A stretch of DNA of 64,000 bases from NCBI RefSeq assembly GCF_030012525.1, contig NZ_CP124855.1:1302001-1366000 (forward strand), in the 5' to 3' direction. Origin of the DNA: Chryseobacterium gotjawalense (lineage in GTDB: Bacteria > Bacteroidota > Bacteroidia > Flavobacteriales > Weeksellaceae). Below are positions 35,215 to 44,373 of this stretch, in pieces (within the stretch, counting starts at the first letter, position 1; each line of letters starts with the position of its first letter). The notes beneath the pieces are model-generated. The model was not told the DNA's origin. It made no database searches and worked only from the letters and a program-made list of their open reading frames with translations. The position numbers and the translations under genes are program-made.

Positions 35215-36255
35215 ATGAAAGCTTTAGTATTTAAAGGACCCGGACAAAAAGACCTCGTCGATTGTCCGATGCCGGTGATAAAAGAATCAACCGACGTGAT
35301 TGTAAAAATGGTAAAATCTACCATTTGCGGAACAGACCTTCATATTTTAAAAGGCGATGTTCCTGAAGTAACTCCGGGAAGAATCCTGGGACATGAAGGA
35401 ATTGGTATTGTAGAAGAAGTCGGAAGTTCCGTCATCAGCTTCAAAAAAGGAGATAAAGTATTGATTTCCTGCATTACCTCCTGCGGAAAATGCGAGAACT
35501 GTAAAAAACAACTCTATGCCCACTGTTCTGATGGTGGCTGGATTTTAGGACATTTAATCGACGGAACTCAGGCGGAATATGTACGGATTCCTCACGGTGA
35601 CAATTCGCTTTATCCTTTGCCAGCAGATATGAATGAAGAAGGAGCAGTAATGCTGAGTGATATCTTACCCACCGGTTTTGAAATCGGCGTACTGAACGGA
35701 AAAGTAAGTCCCGGCGATACCGTGGCTATTGTTGGTGCAGGACCTATCGGATTTGCAGCACTGCTGACGGCTCAGTTTTTTGCTCCTTCAAAAATCATTA
35801 TGATTGATTTGGACCAGGAAAGACTGGAACTTTCAAAAAGTTTTGGTGCTACCGATATTATTAACAGCGGAGACGGTAATGCCGTAGAAGCCTTGAAAAA
35901 AATAGTAGGCGAACAGGGAGTTGATGTCGCCATAGAAGCAGTGGGAATCCCGGCTACGTTTGACATTTGTCAGAAAATCCTGAAACCCGGTGCTCACCTC
36001 GCGAACGTAGGCGTACACGGAAAACCTGTGGAATTGCATATCGAACAACTGTGGATCAGAAACGTAACGATTACCATGGGACTGGTTTGTACCAATACGA
36101 CACCGATGCTTCTGAAAAATGTAGAAAGTAAAAGACTGCAGCCCGAAAAACTCATTACCCACCGTTTCGATTTCAAAGACATGATCCGCGCGTATGAAGT
36201 GTTCGGTAATGCCGCAAAAGAAAAAGCACTGAAAGTTATTATTAATTTCAACTGA
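35215..36255 (+). CDS. Zinc-dependent alcohol dehydrogenase family protein
   Basis: A 346-residue medium-chain dehydrogenase. The catalytic zinc ligands C38 and HE at 60-61 fit the family; structural zinc ligands are C90, C93, C96 and C104. The nucleotide loop is GAGPIGF near 167-173. Substrate probably a simple alcohol or related compound; not known. The ATG at 35215 gives the standard start (MKALVFKGPG), the upstream 31 residues of the longer ORF look non-coding. A possible GTGAT-N4-ATCAT palindrome lies upstream at 35122-35135. A strong terminator follows. Confidence 0.92.
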   Translation: MKALVFKGPGQKDLVDCPMPVIKESTDVIVKMVKSTICGTDLHILKGDVPEVTPGRILGHEGIGIVEEVGSSVISFKKGDKVLISCITSCGKCENCKKQLYAHCSDGGWILGHLIDGTQAEYVRIPHGDNSLYPLPADMNEEGAVMLSDILPTGFEIGVLNGKVSPGDTVAIVGAGPIGFAALLTAQFFAPSKIIMIDLDQERLELSKSFGATDIINSGDGNAVEALKKIVGEQGVDVAIEAVGIPATFDICQKILKPGAHLANVGVHGKPVELHIEQLWIRNVTITMGLVCTNTTPMLLKNVESKRLQPEKLITHRFDFKDMIRAYEVFGNAAKEKALKVIINFN

Positions 36256-36284
36256 TTTTTTAAAAATGTTTAATATTTCACTTT

Positions 36285-36320
36285 AAAAAAGGGGAAGTAA
36301 CCTCACTTCTCCTTTTTTTT
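36285..36320 (+). terminator. Intrinsic terminator of alcohol dehydrogenase gene
   Basis: An 11-bp stem AAAGGGGAAGT/ACTTCTCCTTT (one G-T pair) with a 6-nt loop, followed by a long T run. Confidence 0.92.
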
Positions 36321-36350
36321 ATTTAATTTTAGTCTCCGAAAAAAAACCAA

Positions 36351-36827
36351 ATGAAAACACTGATTCTTGTCCGCCATGCTAAAAGCGACTGGCCCGAAAA
36401 CACCGAAGATTTCGACCGGCCACTTGCTGAAAAAGGGATACATGATGCCGAGAAAATGTCTCATTTTCTGAAAGAAAAAAACATTGAAATCGAGAAATTC
36501 TTCACCAGTCCTGCTTTACGGGCATTTTCAACGTGTGAAATTTTCAACAAAGAATATAAAGTTGAAATCGAGACCATACAAAAACTGTACAACGCATCCG
36601 ACACTAATTTCGAAAATATCACTTTGGGGTTAGATGACCAACTGAATAAAGTGGCGATGTTTTCTCACAATAACGGCATCTCGAATTTTGCCAACACCAT
36701 GACTGATGATATGCTTATCTTCCCAACTGCCGGTGTTGCGGGTTTTGAAATAGACTGCGATTCATGGTCTGATTTTCATTCTGCCAATAAAAAACTGATC
36801 TTCTTTTATGACCCCAAGCACATTTAA
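36351..36827 (+). CDS. sixA: Phosphohistidine phosphatase SixA family
   Basis: A 158-residue histidine phosphatase of the SixA branch. The catalytic RHAKSDW is at 8-14 with the phospho-accepting His at position 9; SPALRAFSTCEIF and FSHNNGISNF (second catalytic His) follow. E. coli SixA removes phosphate from His in phosphorelay and phosphotransferase proteins. It is a single gene with terminators on both sides. Confidence 0.9.
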   Translation: MKTLILVRHAKSDWPENTEDFDRPLAEKGIHDAEKMSHFLKEKNIEIEKFFTSPALRAFSTCEIFNKEYKVEIETIQKLYNASDTNFENITLGLDDQLNKVAMFSHNNGISNFANTMTDDMLIFPTAGVAGFEIDCDSWSDFHSANKKLIFFYDPKHI

Positions 36828-36935
36828 ATCATCTACCGAAAAACATCAATGAAAATTGAACGATCGGTTTAAGGTGGTGAAAAAATTTCTGTAAAATTCA
36901 CCTTTCTGGTTTTTTTAAAGAAGAATTTACTATAA

Positions 36936-36966
36936 AAAAATCCTGAAGATGATCTTCAGGATTTTT
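36936..36966. terminator. Bidirectional terminator, sixA/gcvP
   Basis: The 14-bp stem AAAAATCCTGAAGA/TCTTCAGGATTTTT with a 3-nt loop, with A and T runs on either side, serves the convergent sixA and gcvP genes. Confidence 0.93.
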
Positions 36967-36984
36967 ATTTTTATTTCAATTTAA

Positions 36985-39843
36985 TTACATATAACTTTCA
37001 ATCGGTGCACAGGTACACACCAGATTTCTGTCGCCGTACGCTTCATCAACACGGGAAACAGACGCGAAGAATTTGTGATCACGAACCCAATCCAATGGAT
37101 AAGCTGCTTTTTCGCGGCTGTATGGTCGATCCCAGGCATCCGAAATCACGACCTGTTCTGTATGTGGCGCGTTTTTCAAAACATTGTTTGCGGTATCATA
37201 CTTTCCTTCTGCGATTTCATCAATCTCTCTTTTGATTGAAATTAATGCTTCTGCGAAACGGTCCAATTCTGATTTACTTTCAGACTCAGTCGGTTCAATC
37301 ATTAAAGTTCCAGCAACCGGGAAACTTACTGTTGGAGCGTGGTAACCGTAATCCATCAACCGTTTTGCGATATCCGTAACTTCAATTCCAAGAGGCTTAA
37401 ACTGGCGGAAATCGATGATACATTCGTGGGCAACTCTGCCCTTCCCATTCGAATAAAGTACCGGGAAATGCTCGCCCAGAACTTCTTTCAAATAATTAGC
37501 ATTAAGAATCGCATGACCGGTCGCTTTTTTCAAACCAAACGTTCCCAGCATTTTGATATAAGCGTAAGAAATATTCAGCACTAAAGAAGAACCGTAAGGG
37601 GCACTGGAAATAGCTTCAATAGACTCTTTGGTTCCGATTTTAATATTAGGATTACTCGGTAAAAATTTCACCAAATGCTCTGCCACACAGATTGGGCCAA
37701 CTCCGGGACCACCACCACCATGCGGAATTGCAAAGGTTTTGTGTAAGTTCAGGTGACAAACATCAGCTCCGATATTTCCAGGCGACGTGTAGCCAACCTG
37801 CGCATTCATATTCGCGCCATCCATATAAATCTGTCCACCGTGGGAGTGAATTAAATCTGTTATTTCAATGATATTATCATCAAAGAAACCGTAGGTTGAC
37901 GGATAAGTAATCATCACTGCGGCAAGATTTTCACTGTGCAGTTCGGCTTTTGCTTTTAAATCTTCGAAATCGATTTCACCGCTTTCAAGATTTTTCACTA
38001 CTACCACTTTCATGCCCGCCAGAACTGCAGACGCAGGATTTGTTCCGTGCGCAGATTGTGGAATCAAAGCGATATTCCGGTGACCTTCACCACGGGATTT
38101 ATGATACTCGCGAATCACCATTAATCCTGCATATTCTCCTTGAGCACCAGAATTTGGCTGTAGAGAAGTTCCTGCAAAACCTGTGATTTCCGCTAAATCT
38201 TTTTCTAATTCTTTAATTAAGATTTGATAACCTCCAGCTTGTTCAACGGGTACAAAAGGATGAACACTTCCCCATTCTGCCCAGGATAACGGTAACATTT
38301 GGGTTGCGGCATTCAACTTCATCGTGCAGGAACCAAGTGAAATCATCGACTGCGTCAAAGAAAGATCTTTCTTTTCTAAGCGTTTGATGTATCTCATTAA
38401 CTCGGTTTCTGTATGGTATCTGTTGAAAACTTCTTCTTTCAGAATTTCATCAGTTCTTAAAAATTCCTGTGGAATTTGAACTTCCTCTTTAAAGGTTAAT
38501 TTGAAACTTTGTTTATCTAAAAATCCTGCAAAAGCATCAAAAAGATATTGAACTTTGGCCGTAGTTGAAGATTCGTTTAAAGAAACACTTACAATTCCTT
38601 CCGAGAAATAATTAAGGTTGATTTTTCGGTCACGCATCATTCTCATTAAACGACTTTTATCGTCTTCATTAATTCTGAATTTTACGGTATCGAAAATTGG
38701 TCCTTCTACCACTTTATAACCCAAAGTTGCCAGTCCGTCCCGCAAAGCAACCGCTTTGAAATGGATTTGGTCAGCAATGAAATTCAATCCTTTCGGGCCG
38801 TGGTAAACAGCGTACATTCCAGCCATAACCGCTAAAAGAACCTGTGCGGTACAGATATTAGAAGTTGCTTTTTCTCTTTTAATATGTTGCTCTCTGGTTT
38901 GAAGCGCCATTCTCAAAGCTCTCTTTCCGTAAGCATCCTGAGAAACTCCGATAATTCTGCCGGGAAGATCACGTTTGTATTCGTCTTTACAGGCAAAAAA
39001 TGCTGCGTGAGGACCGCCGTAACCCATCGGAATTCCAAATCGCTGGGTAGTTCCAACTGCGCAATCTGCGCCCATATCTGCCGGTGATTTCAGTTTCACC
39101 AAAGACATCGGATCACAGGCAACAACTACCTGCAGCTCAAATTCTTTATACTGTTTAATGCTTTCTGAATAGTCTATAATCATTCCGTTTTTCCCCGGAT
39201 ACTGCAAAATCACACCAAAACAAGACTCGTCGAACTGATGCATTTGGTGATCTCCTACAATCACTTCGATTCCCAAACCTTCTGCTTTTGTTTTCAAAAC
39301 AGCCAACGTTTGCGGTAATACTAAATCTGAAACGAAGAATTTATGAGCCCCGGATTTTTTCTGCGTTTTTGTTCTGCTCTCGAAGAACATGTGCATCGCT
39401 TCGGCAGCGGCAGTAGATTCATCTAAAAGGGAAGCATTCGCTAACTTAAAACCGGTTAAATCACAAACTACCGTTTGAAAATTCAATAATGCTTCTAATC
39501 GCCCTTGAGCAATTTCTGCCTGGTAAGGCGTATAAGCAGTGTACCAGGACGGATTTTCCAAAATATTACGTTGGATAACACTTGGCAAAACCGTGTTGTG
39601 ATATCCGAAACCGATATAGTTATCGAACATTAAATTTTTGGCAGCTAATTCTTTGGAATGCGCTAACATTTCCTGCTCCGACAGTGCTTCCGAAATATCG
39701 AGCTCTTTCTGCAATCGAATGGAATCCGGAATGGTCTGACCAATTAATTCTTCAATACTTGCAACGCCTACTTTTTCTAACATCGCTTGTGTATCGGCTT
39801 CATTCAAGGAAATGTGACGATTTACAAATTGTGTGGTATTCAT
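36985..39843 (-). CDS. gcvP: Glycine dehydrogenase (aminomethyl-transferring), P protein
   Basis: P-protein of the glycine cleavage system: PLP-dependent decarboxylation of glycine with transfer of the aminomethyl group to lipoyl H protein. The 952-residue single-chain form carries both homologous halves. The PLP lysine lies in HLNLHKTFAIPHGGGGPG near 697-714. The early signature YTPYQAEIAQGRLE is near 125-138. No other glycine-cleavage genes are adjacent, and no glycine riboswitch was seen in the 200 nt upstream. Confidence 0.97.
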   Translation of the reverse strand: MNTTQFVNRHISLNEADTQAMLEKVGVASIEELIGQTIPDSIRLQKELDISEALSEQEMLAHSKELAAKNLMFDNYIGFGYHNTVLPSVIQRNILENPSWYTAYTPYQAEIAQGRLEALLNFQTVVCDLTGFKLANASLLDESTAAAEAMHMFFESRTKTQKKSGAHKFFVSDLVLPQTLAVLKTKAEGLGIEVIVGDHQMHQFDESCFGVILQYPGKNGMIIDYSESIKQYKEFELQVVVACDPMSLVKLKSPADMGADCAVGTTQRFGIPMGYGGPHAAFFACKDEYKRDLPGRIIGVSQDAYGKRALRMALQTREQHIKREKATSNICTAQVLLAVMAGMYAVYHGPKGLNFIADQIHFKAVALRDGLATLGYKVVEGPIFDTVKFRINEDDKSRLMRMMRDRKINLNYFSEGIVSVSLNESSTTAKVQYLFDAFAGFLDKQSFKLTFKEEVQIPQEFLRTDEILKEEVFNRYHTETELMRYIKRLEKKDLSLTQSMISLGSCTMKLNAATQMLPLSWAEWGSVHPFVPVEQAGGYQILIKELEKDLAEITGFAGTSLQPNSGAQGEYAGLMVIREYHKSRGEGHRNIALIPQSAHGTNPASAVLAGMKVVVVKNLESGEIDFEDLKAKAELHSENLAAVMITYPSTYGFFDDNIIEITDLIHSHGGQIYMDGANMNAQVGYTSPGNIGADVCHLNLHKTFAIPHGGGGPGVGPICVAEHLVKFLPSNPNIKIGTKESIEAISSAPYGSSLVLNISYAYIKMLGTFGLKKATGHAILNANYLKEVLGEHFPVLYSNGKGRVAHECIIDFRQFKPLGIEVTDIAKRLMDYGYHAPTVSFPVAGTLMIEPTESESKSELDRFAEALISIKREIDEIAEGKYDTANNVLKNAPHTEQVVISDAWDRPYSREKAAYPLDWVRDHKFFASVSRVDEAYGDRNLVCTCAPIESYM

Positions 39844-40033
39844 ATGTTTTTACTAGATTTTTTCTGAAATAAAGGTTCGTAAAAATACAAATTTTTGCGC
39901 ATTACCACAATTGATAAATCTCATTTAATTAAGATCATAGACCGCTTTGCCGATAGACAAAAGATAAAATACTTTAATTGCAAAGAAAACTTTAATCGCC
40001 TGAAGAATACTTTTAAATTTCCACACTCCTTAT

Positions 40034-40064
40034 TTTGATTTATTCTAAATTAGATTTATATTTG
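40034..40064 (+). promoter_or_regulatory. Consensus promoter of Cys-rich small ORF
   Basis: TTTG (40034-40037), exactly 19 nt spacer, TATATTTG (40057-40064): a near-ideal Bacteroidota promoter. The downstream ATG is only 4 nt after the -7 element. Confidence 0.75.
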
Positions 40065-40068
40065 CATC

Positions 40069-40221
40069 ATGAATGGTCAGATTATCCCTTTTAAAGTATC
40101 ACCACTGATGCCCTTTAGCGAAATTAAAGAGGAATTAACCTGTGGTAAAAAGAACTGCTGTAAAAAATTTAAGAAAGGAAAACGGTGTAAGAAATGTCCC
40201 GGCCGGCTTAAAATGGTCTGA
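40069..40221 (+). CDS. Small Cys-rich, Lys-rich protein (50 aa)
   Basis: A 50-residue ORF that length filters would drop. The N-terminal half is a helical or loop region (SPLMPFSEIKEEL), the C-terminal half has five cysteines spaced C-x4-C-C-x8-C-x2-C in a strongly basic context (CGKKNCCKKFKKGKRC), which resembles a small zinc-binding knot. An excellent promoter precedes it with a 4-nt leader. No family is recognised; nucleic-acid binding or metal binding is a guess from charge and Cys pattern. It lies alone between gcvP and the J-domain gene. Confidence 0.7.
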   Translation: MNGQIIPFKVSPLMPFSEIKEELTCGKKNCCKKFKKGKRCKKCPGRLKMV

Positions 40222-40241
40222 AAAAACCGTCGGATTTCTTT

Positions 40242-40892
40242 TTAATTAAAGAAATTCTTCCATAATATCATCATGACAATCAGAATCATGACGAGTGCGA
40301 TGATGATCCGGATGGACCTCGGAATTCCGTGCGGATTGATGGATGTTGGTTTTTCGGGTTTAAATAAATTTTCGACATCATTTCTAAATTCCTCGCTTTT
40401 ATTCTCAAAGATTTCGGTGATTGTAATTCCCTGCACCACCGTTTTATTCAACAGCGAATTGGTCACGTGCAATAACAATTGAAATTTGCCGTCCTGAAAT
40501 TCCGTAATTCGGATTACTTTCTCGCCATATCCTTTCTGCAAGCCAAATGGTAACACTTTTACAATATCAGCATTTTGAGTCTGCCACGAAATAATCACTT
40601 CCTCCCCTTTTTGAACCCTCACTTTATTCGCCGAAAAAGATTTGATTGAGGGTGGAAGATTCGGCCGATAACTTCTTTGCAGATGACTTAAATTGTCATC
40701 GTAAATTCTTCGTTTCTCAGCATCAATCAACATTTCATACGCTTCTTTAATTTCCATGAAACGGCTTTCGAAAAAATAATCGTCCGGATTTTTATCGGGA
40801 TGGTATTTTAAAGACAATTTACGATACGCTTTTTTGATGTCTTCTTCTGAAGCATTTTCTTTAACACCGAGAAAATAATAGTAATTTTTCAT
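40242..40892 (-). CDS. Membrane-anchored J-domain protein
   Basis: A 216-residue protein with a canonical J domain at 1-65 (HPDKNP motif at 31-36) that would stimulate a DnaK-type chaperone. It lacks the zinc-finger and the rest of DnaJ. A central beta-rich part (about 80-165) is followed by one C-terminal membrane helix (about 190-212), so the J domain probably faces the cytosol at the inner membrane. Its client or partner is not known. Single gene. Confidence 0.85.
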   Translation of the reverse strand: MKNYYYFLGVKENASEEDIKKAYRKLSLKYHPDKNPDDYFFESRFMEIKEAYEMLIDAEKRRIYDDNLSHLQRSYRPNLPPSIKSFSANKVRVQKGEEVIISWQTQNADIVKVLPFGLQKGYGEKVIRITEFQDGKFQLLLHVTNSLLNKTVVQGITITEIFENKSEEFRNDVENLFKPEKPTSINPHGIPRSIRIIIALVMILIVMMILWKNFFN

Positions 40893-41035
40893 TCCAGTTT
40901 AAAAACGTTTTCCAAACGTAATTTGATGAGCAAAAGTAAGGATTTTAAAAATTAATTATTGCAAAAAAAGTCAAGTCTGTTGTAATAATAAGCATCTGCG
41001 AAATATAAAACTTATCCTTTAAAGAGAAGATCAAT

Positions 41036-41068
41036 AAAAAAGTGCAAAAGAAAGGATTCTCTGCACTT
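41036..41068 (-). terminator. Possible terminator of the 79-aa gene
   Basis: A 7-bp stem AAGTGCA/TGCACTT with inner AGAA/TTCT pairing, followed on the minus strand by T residues. It would end the small 79-residue gene upstream. Confidence 0.5.
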
Positions 41069-41113
41069 GTAATAATAATTTAGGATGAAATGAAATGGCA
41101 CTTAAGATTCACT

Positions 41114-41353
41114 TCATTTTTTACAGCATTCCGACTTATATTGATTTTTAATTTTATCCTTCATTTCCGTATACTTTTCGTCATTCATTTCCCGGATTTT
41201 ATCAACAACACCAAAAACCGTTTTTTCAATGATTCCATATTCCTCAAGAATAGCTTTCATGGCTTTTCTTCTTTGATACATTTTGTTTGCTGCCATAACC
41301 AAACCTAGTACAGCGAAAGCTCCAAAGGCCGTTTTTACATTTGAATTTTTCAT
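41114..41353 (-). CDS. Small helical protein, possibly membrane-linked
   Basis: A 79-residue protein: an N-terminal short hydrophobic helix (about 8-24, AFGAFAVLGLVMAANK) resembling the YtxH-type small proteins, then a charged amphipathic helical part, ending in CCKK. Family not recognised with confidence. Single gene on the minus strand with about 200 nt of non-coding DNA on each side. Confidence 0.6.
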   Translation of the reverse strand: MKNSNVKTAFGAFAVLGLVMAANKMYQRRKAMKAILEEYGIIEKTVFGVVDKIREMNDEKYTEMKDKIKNQYKSECCKK

Positions 41354-41542
41354 TTTTTTAAATTTTAAATTTTACGTTGAACTGATCTTCTTTTTATTAA
41401 AGAGGAATGAATTCCGTTTTTACTTTAATTTTTAAAAGAAACAATCTCCTTTTATTTGACAGATGGATCAGCTGAAAATTTACTTTAAATAAATTTTGTA
41501 ATTTTTATTATGTTCAAAAAGCAGCAATCATTATTCCACAAT

Positions 41543-41567
41543 AAAAAAAAGCAGATATAAACCTGCT
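41543..41567 (-). terminator. Terminator of SRPBCC gene cluster
   Basis: AGCAG/CTGCT stem with 8-nt loop, then eight T residues on the minus strand. It lies just downstream of the last SRPBCC gene. Confidence 0.65.
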
Positions 41568-41578
41568 CTCATTTTTTT

Positions 41579-42022
41579 CTATTCTTTTTCGGCCAGCTTT
41601 TTCAGCATTGCGAAACCTTCTTTAAAACCTTTATTCATCAAATCTTCATTTTCATTGCTGGTATGAAGACTCGCCCTGAGTTGCGTCATATTTTCGTCAA
41701 CCGCCCGCAGAAAATATTTTTCTTCGGCGCCACTCCAGTCTTTAACGTCCTTTGTGTACGTATCTTCTACCCCATCTTTTACAATTCCCAAATGCTTGAA
41801 AACAACTTCATTGGGCTCGTCTAAACTTTCAATGGTCGAAACCATCCCTTCACCTTTCTGATTGGTAAAATAGGTTTTGCCACCAACTTTCCAGTCAGAT
41901 TTCATTTGTGAATCTGGTGCAAAAAACTGCGTCCATATTGGATATGTTTCCGGGTTCCATAGTAAATCCCAAACTTTTTGAATCGGCGCATTGATATGAA
42001 TTTCGTAATCTAAAGTTTCCAT
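41579..42022 (-). CDS. SRPBCC/START-like (AHSA1) domain protein
   Basis: A 147-residue single-domain SRPBCC protein, of the AHSA1-like branch (helix-grip hydrophobic cavity). It starts with the typical IHINAPIQKVWDLLWNP and has W-x-G-x-Y/F loops and a long C-terminal helix. These proteins bind hydrophobic ligands; substrate unknown. Together with the next four genes it forms a run of ligand-binding proteins, all on the minus strand. Confidence 0.85.
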   Translation of the reverse strand: METLDYEIHINAPIQKVWDLLWNPETYPIWTQFFAPDSQMKSDWKVGGKTYFTNQKGEGMVSTIESLDEPNEVVFKHLGIVKDGVEDTYTKDVKDWSGAEEKYFLRAVDENMTQLRASLHTSNENEDLMNKGFKEGFAMLKKLAEKE

Positions 42023-42039
42023 GGTTTTGCGTTTTAAAA

Positions 42040-42465
42040 TTATTGCTCTTCCGAAAGTTCTTTTATTTTTTCAAAATTTTTCGGATATTTTGTATTGAAG
42101 AAATCTACAAATTCATCCAGCGAATTTACCTTTCCTATTAAAAGAGTTTTGTTTTCATAGGGTTCTAAAAGATAGCTGATGGTCGAGTCTTCCCAATCCT
42201 GAGGACTGACTTCGCCATCAAAAATCCAGCCCAAATGTTTCATGCTGAGTTCCTGATTGGGAATATTTTTAATCACCTGATTGTACATTCCATTATTTTT
42301 GGGATCAAGAAATTTCATCACGCTTCCCTCTTCCCAATTTCCTTCGAAATAGGTACCTTCATTCATCGCAGAAGCCCATTTTTGGTAAGCATCCTGAGTG
42401 AACAGCACTTCCCAAACTTTTTCAGGAGTGGCATTAATCTGTATTTTAAACTCTAATAATTTCAC
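42040..42465 (-). CDS. SRPBCC/START-like (AHSA1) domain protein
   Basis: A 141-residue SRPBCC protein (IQINATPEKVWEVLFTQDAY start, helix at the C-terminus). It is 17 nt after the VOC gene and 17 nt before the next SRPBCC gene on the same strand, so it is probably co-transcribed. Function unknown. Confidence 0.85.
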   Translation of the reverse strand: MKLLEFKIQINATPEKVWEVLFTQDAYQKWASAMNEGTYFEGNWEEGSVMKFLDPKNNGMYNQVIKNIPNQELSMKHLGWIFDGEVSPQDWEDSTISYLLEPYENKTLLIGKVNSLDEFVDFFNTKYPKNFEKIKELSEEQ

Positions 42466-42482
42466 TTGTATTCAATTTATTT

Positions 42483-43349
42483 TTAAGAATTATAGGCGTA
42501 TTCTAACGCTGAAATTTCAATTTTCTGCATGCTCATCATTGCTTCTACAACTTTTTGCGCTTTCACCGGTTGATTGAAATCATTCATTAATTCTAATAAT
42601 CTTTTGGGAACAATTTGCCAACTGACGCCGAACTGATCTTTTAACCATCCGCACATCGACGGTCGTCCGCCATTCTCAATAAGCGAATTCCATAAATGAT
42701 CCGTTTGTATTTGGTCATCGGTCATTACGACAATTGAAATTCCTTCATTAAAATCAAATTGATGATCGTAAGAATTATCCATACAGAAGAATGAATAATG
42801 ATCAATTACAAAATGAGCATGCTGTATATTTTCGGGATTTTCCTGACTTTTACCGCCGATTCCTTCCCCATATTTCAGGACACTTTCTATTCTGGAATTA
42901 GGAAAAATTCCGGTGTAAAACTCCATCGCTTTCATCGCTTTTCCATTGTTCTGATGAATGAACATCAAGGTAGGAATTATTTTCTGACCGTTTTTTTTGT
43001 CCGTAAGATTAATCTGCCAAGTAACGCCAAACCGGTCACGAACCCAGCCGTATTTTTTCGACCACGGATATTCGCCCAAATCCATTAAAATGATGCCGTC
43101 TTGAGAAATATTTTGCCAGTATTTCTGAACTTCCTCTTCGGTTTCACAAAGAACCATGAAAGAAATAGAAGCATTTTTTTCGAACTGCGGACCACCGTTG
43201 AGAAACATTAATTTCTGCCCGAACAATTCGATATTTAAAACAACCGGAGTATCAGCGGTAATTTTTCCACCAAAGGTTTCGCAGTAAAAATCAGCGGCTT
43301 CTTTTCCATCGCCGTTGAACCAAAGACAGGGAAATATAGTATTGTTCAT
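42483..43349 (-). CDS. VOC family protein, two PhnB-like domains
   Basis: A 288-residue protein with two tandem VOC (glyoxalase/bleomycin-resistance-like) domains of the PhnB / 3-demethylubiquinone methyltransferase-like type. Each carries the FYxxxFxx and WG-x-D/QQFGVxWQI motifs: first domain ends YGWVRDRFGVTWQINL; second ends CGWLKDQFGVSWQIVP. Metal binding is likely. The ligand is unknown. It sits between SRPBCC genes. Confidence 0.85.
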   Translation of the reverse strand: MNNTIFPCLWFNGDGKEAADFYCETFGGKITADTPVVLNIELFGQKLMFLNGGPQFEKNASISFMVLCETEEEVQKYWQNISQDGIILMDLGEYPWSKKYGWVRDRFGVTWQINLTDKKNGQKIIPTLMFIHQNNGKAMKAMEFYTGIFPNSRIESVLKYGEGIGGKSQENPENIQHAHFVIDHYSFFCMDNSYDHQFDFNEGISIVVMTDDQIQTDHLWNSLIENGGRPSMCGWLKDQFGVSWQIVPKRLLELMNDFNQPVKAQKVVEAMMSMQKIEISALEYAYNS

Positions 43350-43392
43350 ATTTTTGAATTAAAAAACAGCATAAAAAAACGCTGTAAATTTA

Positions 43393-43806
43393 TTAATTAT
43401 TCTCGACGTATTTATGAAAGCGGTCTAAAATTGCATAATAACCAACGCGTTGCATTTCTGTGGAATATTGTTCTTCCGGTTCGAAAACCTCTACAACTTC
43501 GGTGGTAGTTTCATCAATTTTATTAAAATACACTTCGATCATCCTGCCATCATTTAAAATACTTTTCACATATTCCAAATCTCTGATTTCTACGATTTGG
43601 CCGGAGAAATCATAACCGAAGCTTTTATCTTTATATTCCAGACGATAATCAAAGAGTCCACCTTCGCGAAAATCGATCACCGCTTTGGGGCAATGCCAGT
43701 TGGGTGTGGTAAAGTTCCATTTTACAATATGCTTTGGGCTGTAAAAATAATCCCATACTTTTTGAATGGGTTTTAGAATGGTAATGTTTATCGTTATCGG
43801 CTCCAT
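43393..43806 (-). CDS. SRPBCC domain protein (paralog 1)
   Basis: A 137-residue SRPBCC protein (TILKPIQKVWDYFYSPKHI). It is a close paralog of the next gene (43869-44282): the same length and alignment without large gaps, with shared TILKP, YAILD and FHKYVEN parts. A tandem duplication is the simple explanation. Function unknown. Confidence 0.85.
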   Translation of the reverse strand: MEPITINITILKPIQKVWDYFYSPKHIVKWNFTTPNWHCPKAVIDFREGGLFDYRLEYKDKSFGYDFSGQIVEIRDLEYVKSILNDGRMIEVYFNKIDETTTEVVEVFEPEEQYSTEMQRVGYYAILDRFHKYVENN

Positions 43807-43868
43807 AGATTATTTTTTATAAAAATACGGAATAATTTTTAAAATTTAATATAAGGAAGTCTGTACGG

Positions 43869-44282
43869 TTAATAATTCTCTACATATTTATGAAAATTAT
43901 CAAGAATTGCATACCAGCTTTCTCTCTGCATGAGCTCTGGCTGCCCTGGATCCGGCTCGAAGATTTCGGTTACAGTTGTTGTATTCTGATCTAGAATTTC
44001 AAATAATACCTCCACCTTTCTGCCATCTTCCAAATGATATTTTATCTTTTCAAAAGGAGCAACCTCATCATAGATTCCTTTAAAATCAAAACCGAAACTC
44101 TGGTCTTTTGCTTCCATTCTATAATTGAATTCGCCACCGATCTGTAAATCATTTTCTGCTTTGGGGCAAGTCCATTCATCACTTGCGAAATTCCACTGGG
44201 TGATATGTTCGGGTTGGGTGAAAAATTCCCACACGGTTGAAACGGGTTTTAGAATTGTTATTTCAATTTTTATTGAATCCAT
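43869..44282 (-). CDS. SRPBCC domain protein (paralog 2)
   Basis: A 137-residue SRPBCC protein, TILKPVSTVWEFFTQPEHI at the start, ending in FHKYVENY. Paralog of the neighbouring 43393-43806 gene. The conserved WNFASDEWTCPKAEND region fits the AHSA1-type ligand pocket. It heads the SRPBCC/VOC run, 91 nt from tpx. Confidence 0.85.
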   Translation of the reverse strand: MDSIKIEITILKPVSTVWEFFTQPEHITQWNFASDEWTCPKAENDLQIGGEFNYRMEAKDQSFGFDFKGIYDEVAPFEKIKYHLEDGRKVEVLFEILDQNTTTVTEIFEPDPGQPELMQRESWYAILDNFHKYVENY

Positions 44283-44320
44283 TATTTAAATATTTAAAGT
44301 TAAAAAATTTCGGTATAAAT

Positions 44321-44354
44321 AAAAAAACTTGCCAGTTTACTACTGACAAGTTTT
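44321..44354 (-). terminator. Terminator of tpx
   Basis: A 13-bp stem AAAACTTGCCAGT/ACTGACAAGTTTT with one mismatch and a 5-nt loop, followed on the minus strand by T residues. Confidence 0.75.
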
Positions 44355-44373
44355 ATGATTGGTTTTTTACAAT

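Noticed and set aside
39844-40033. Glycine riboswitch upstream of gcvP
   Set aside because: I looked for the paired aptamer and saw only A/T-rich sequence with no conserved hairpins.
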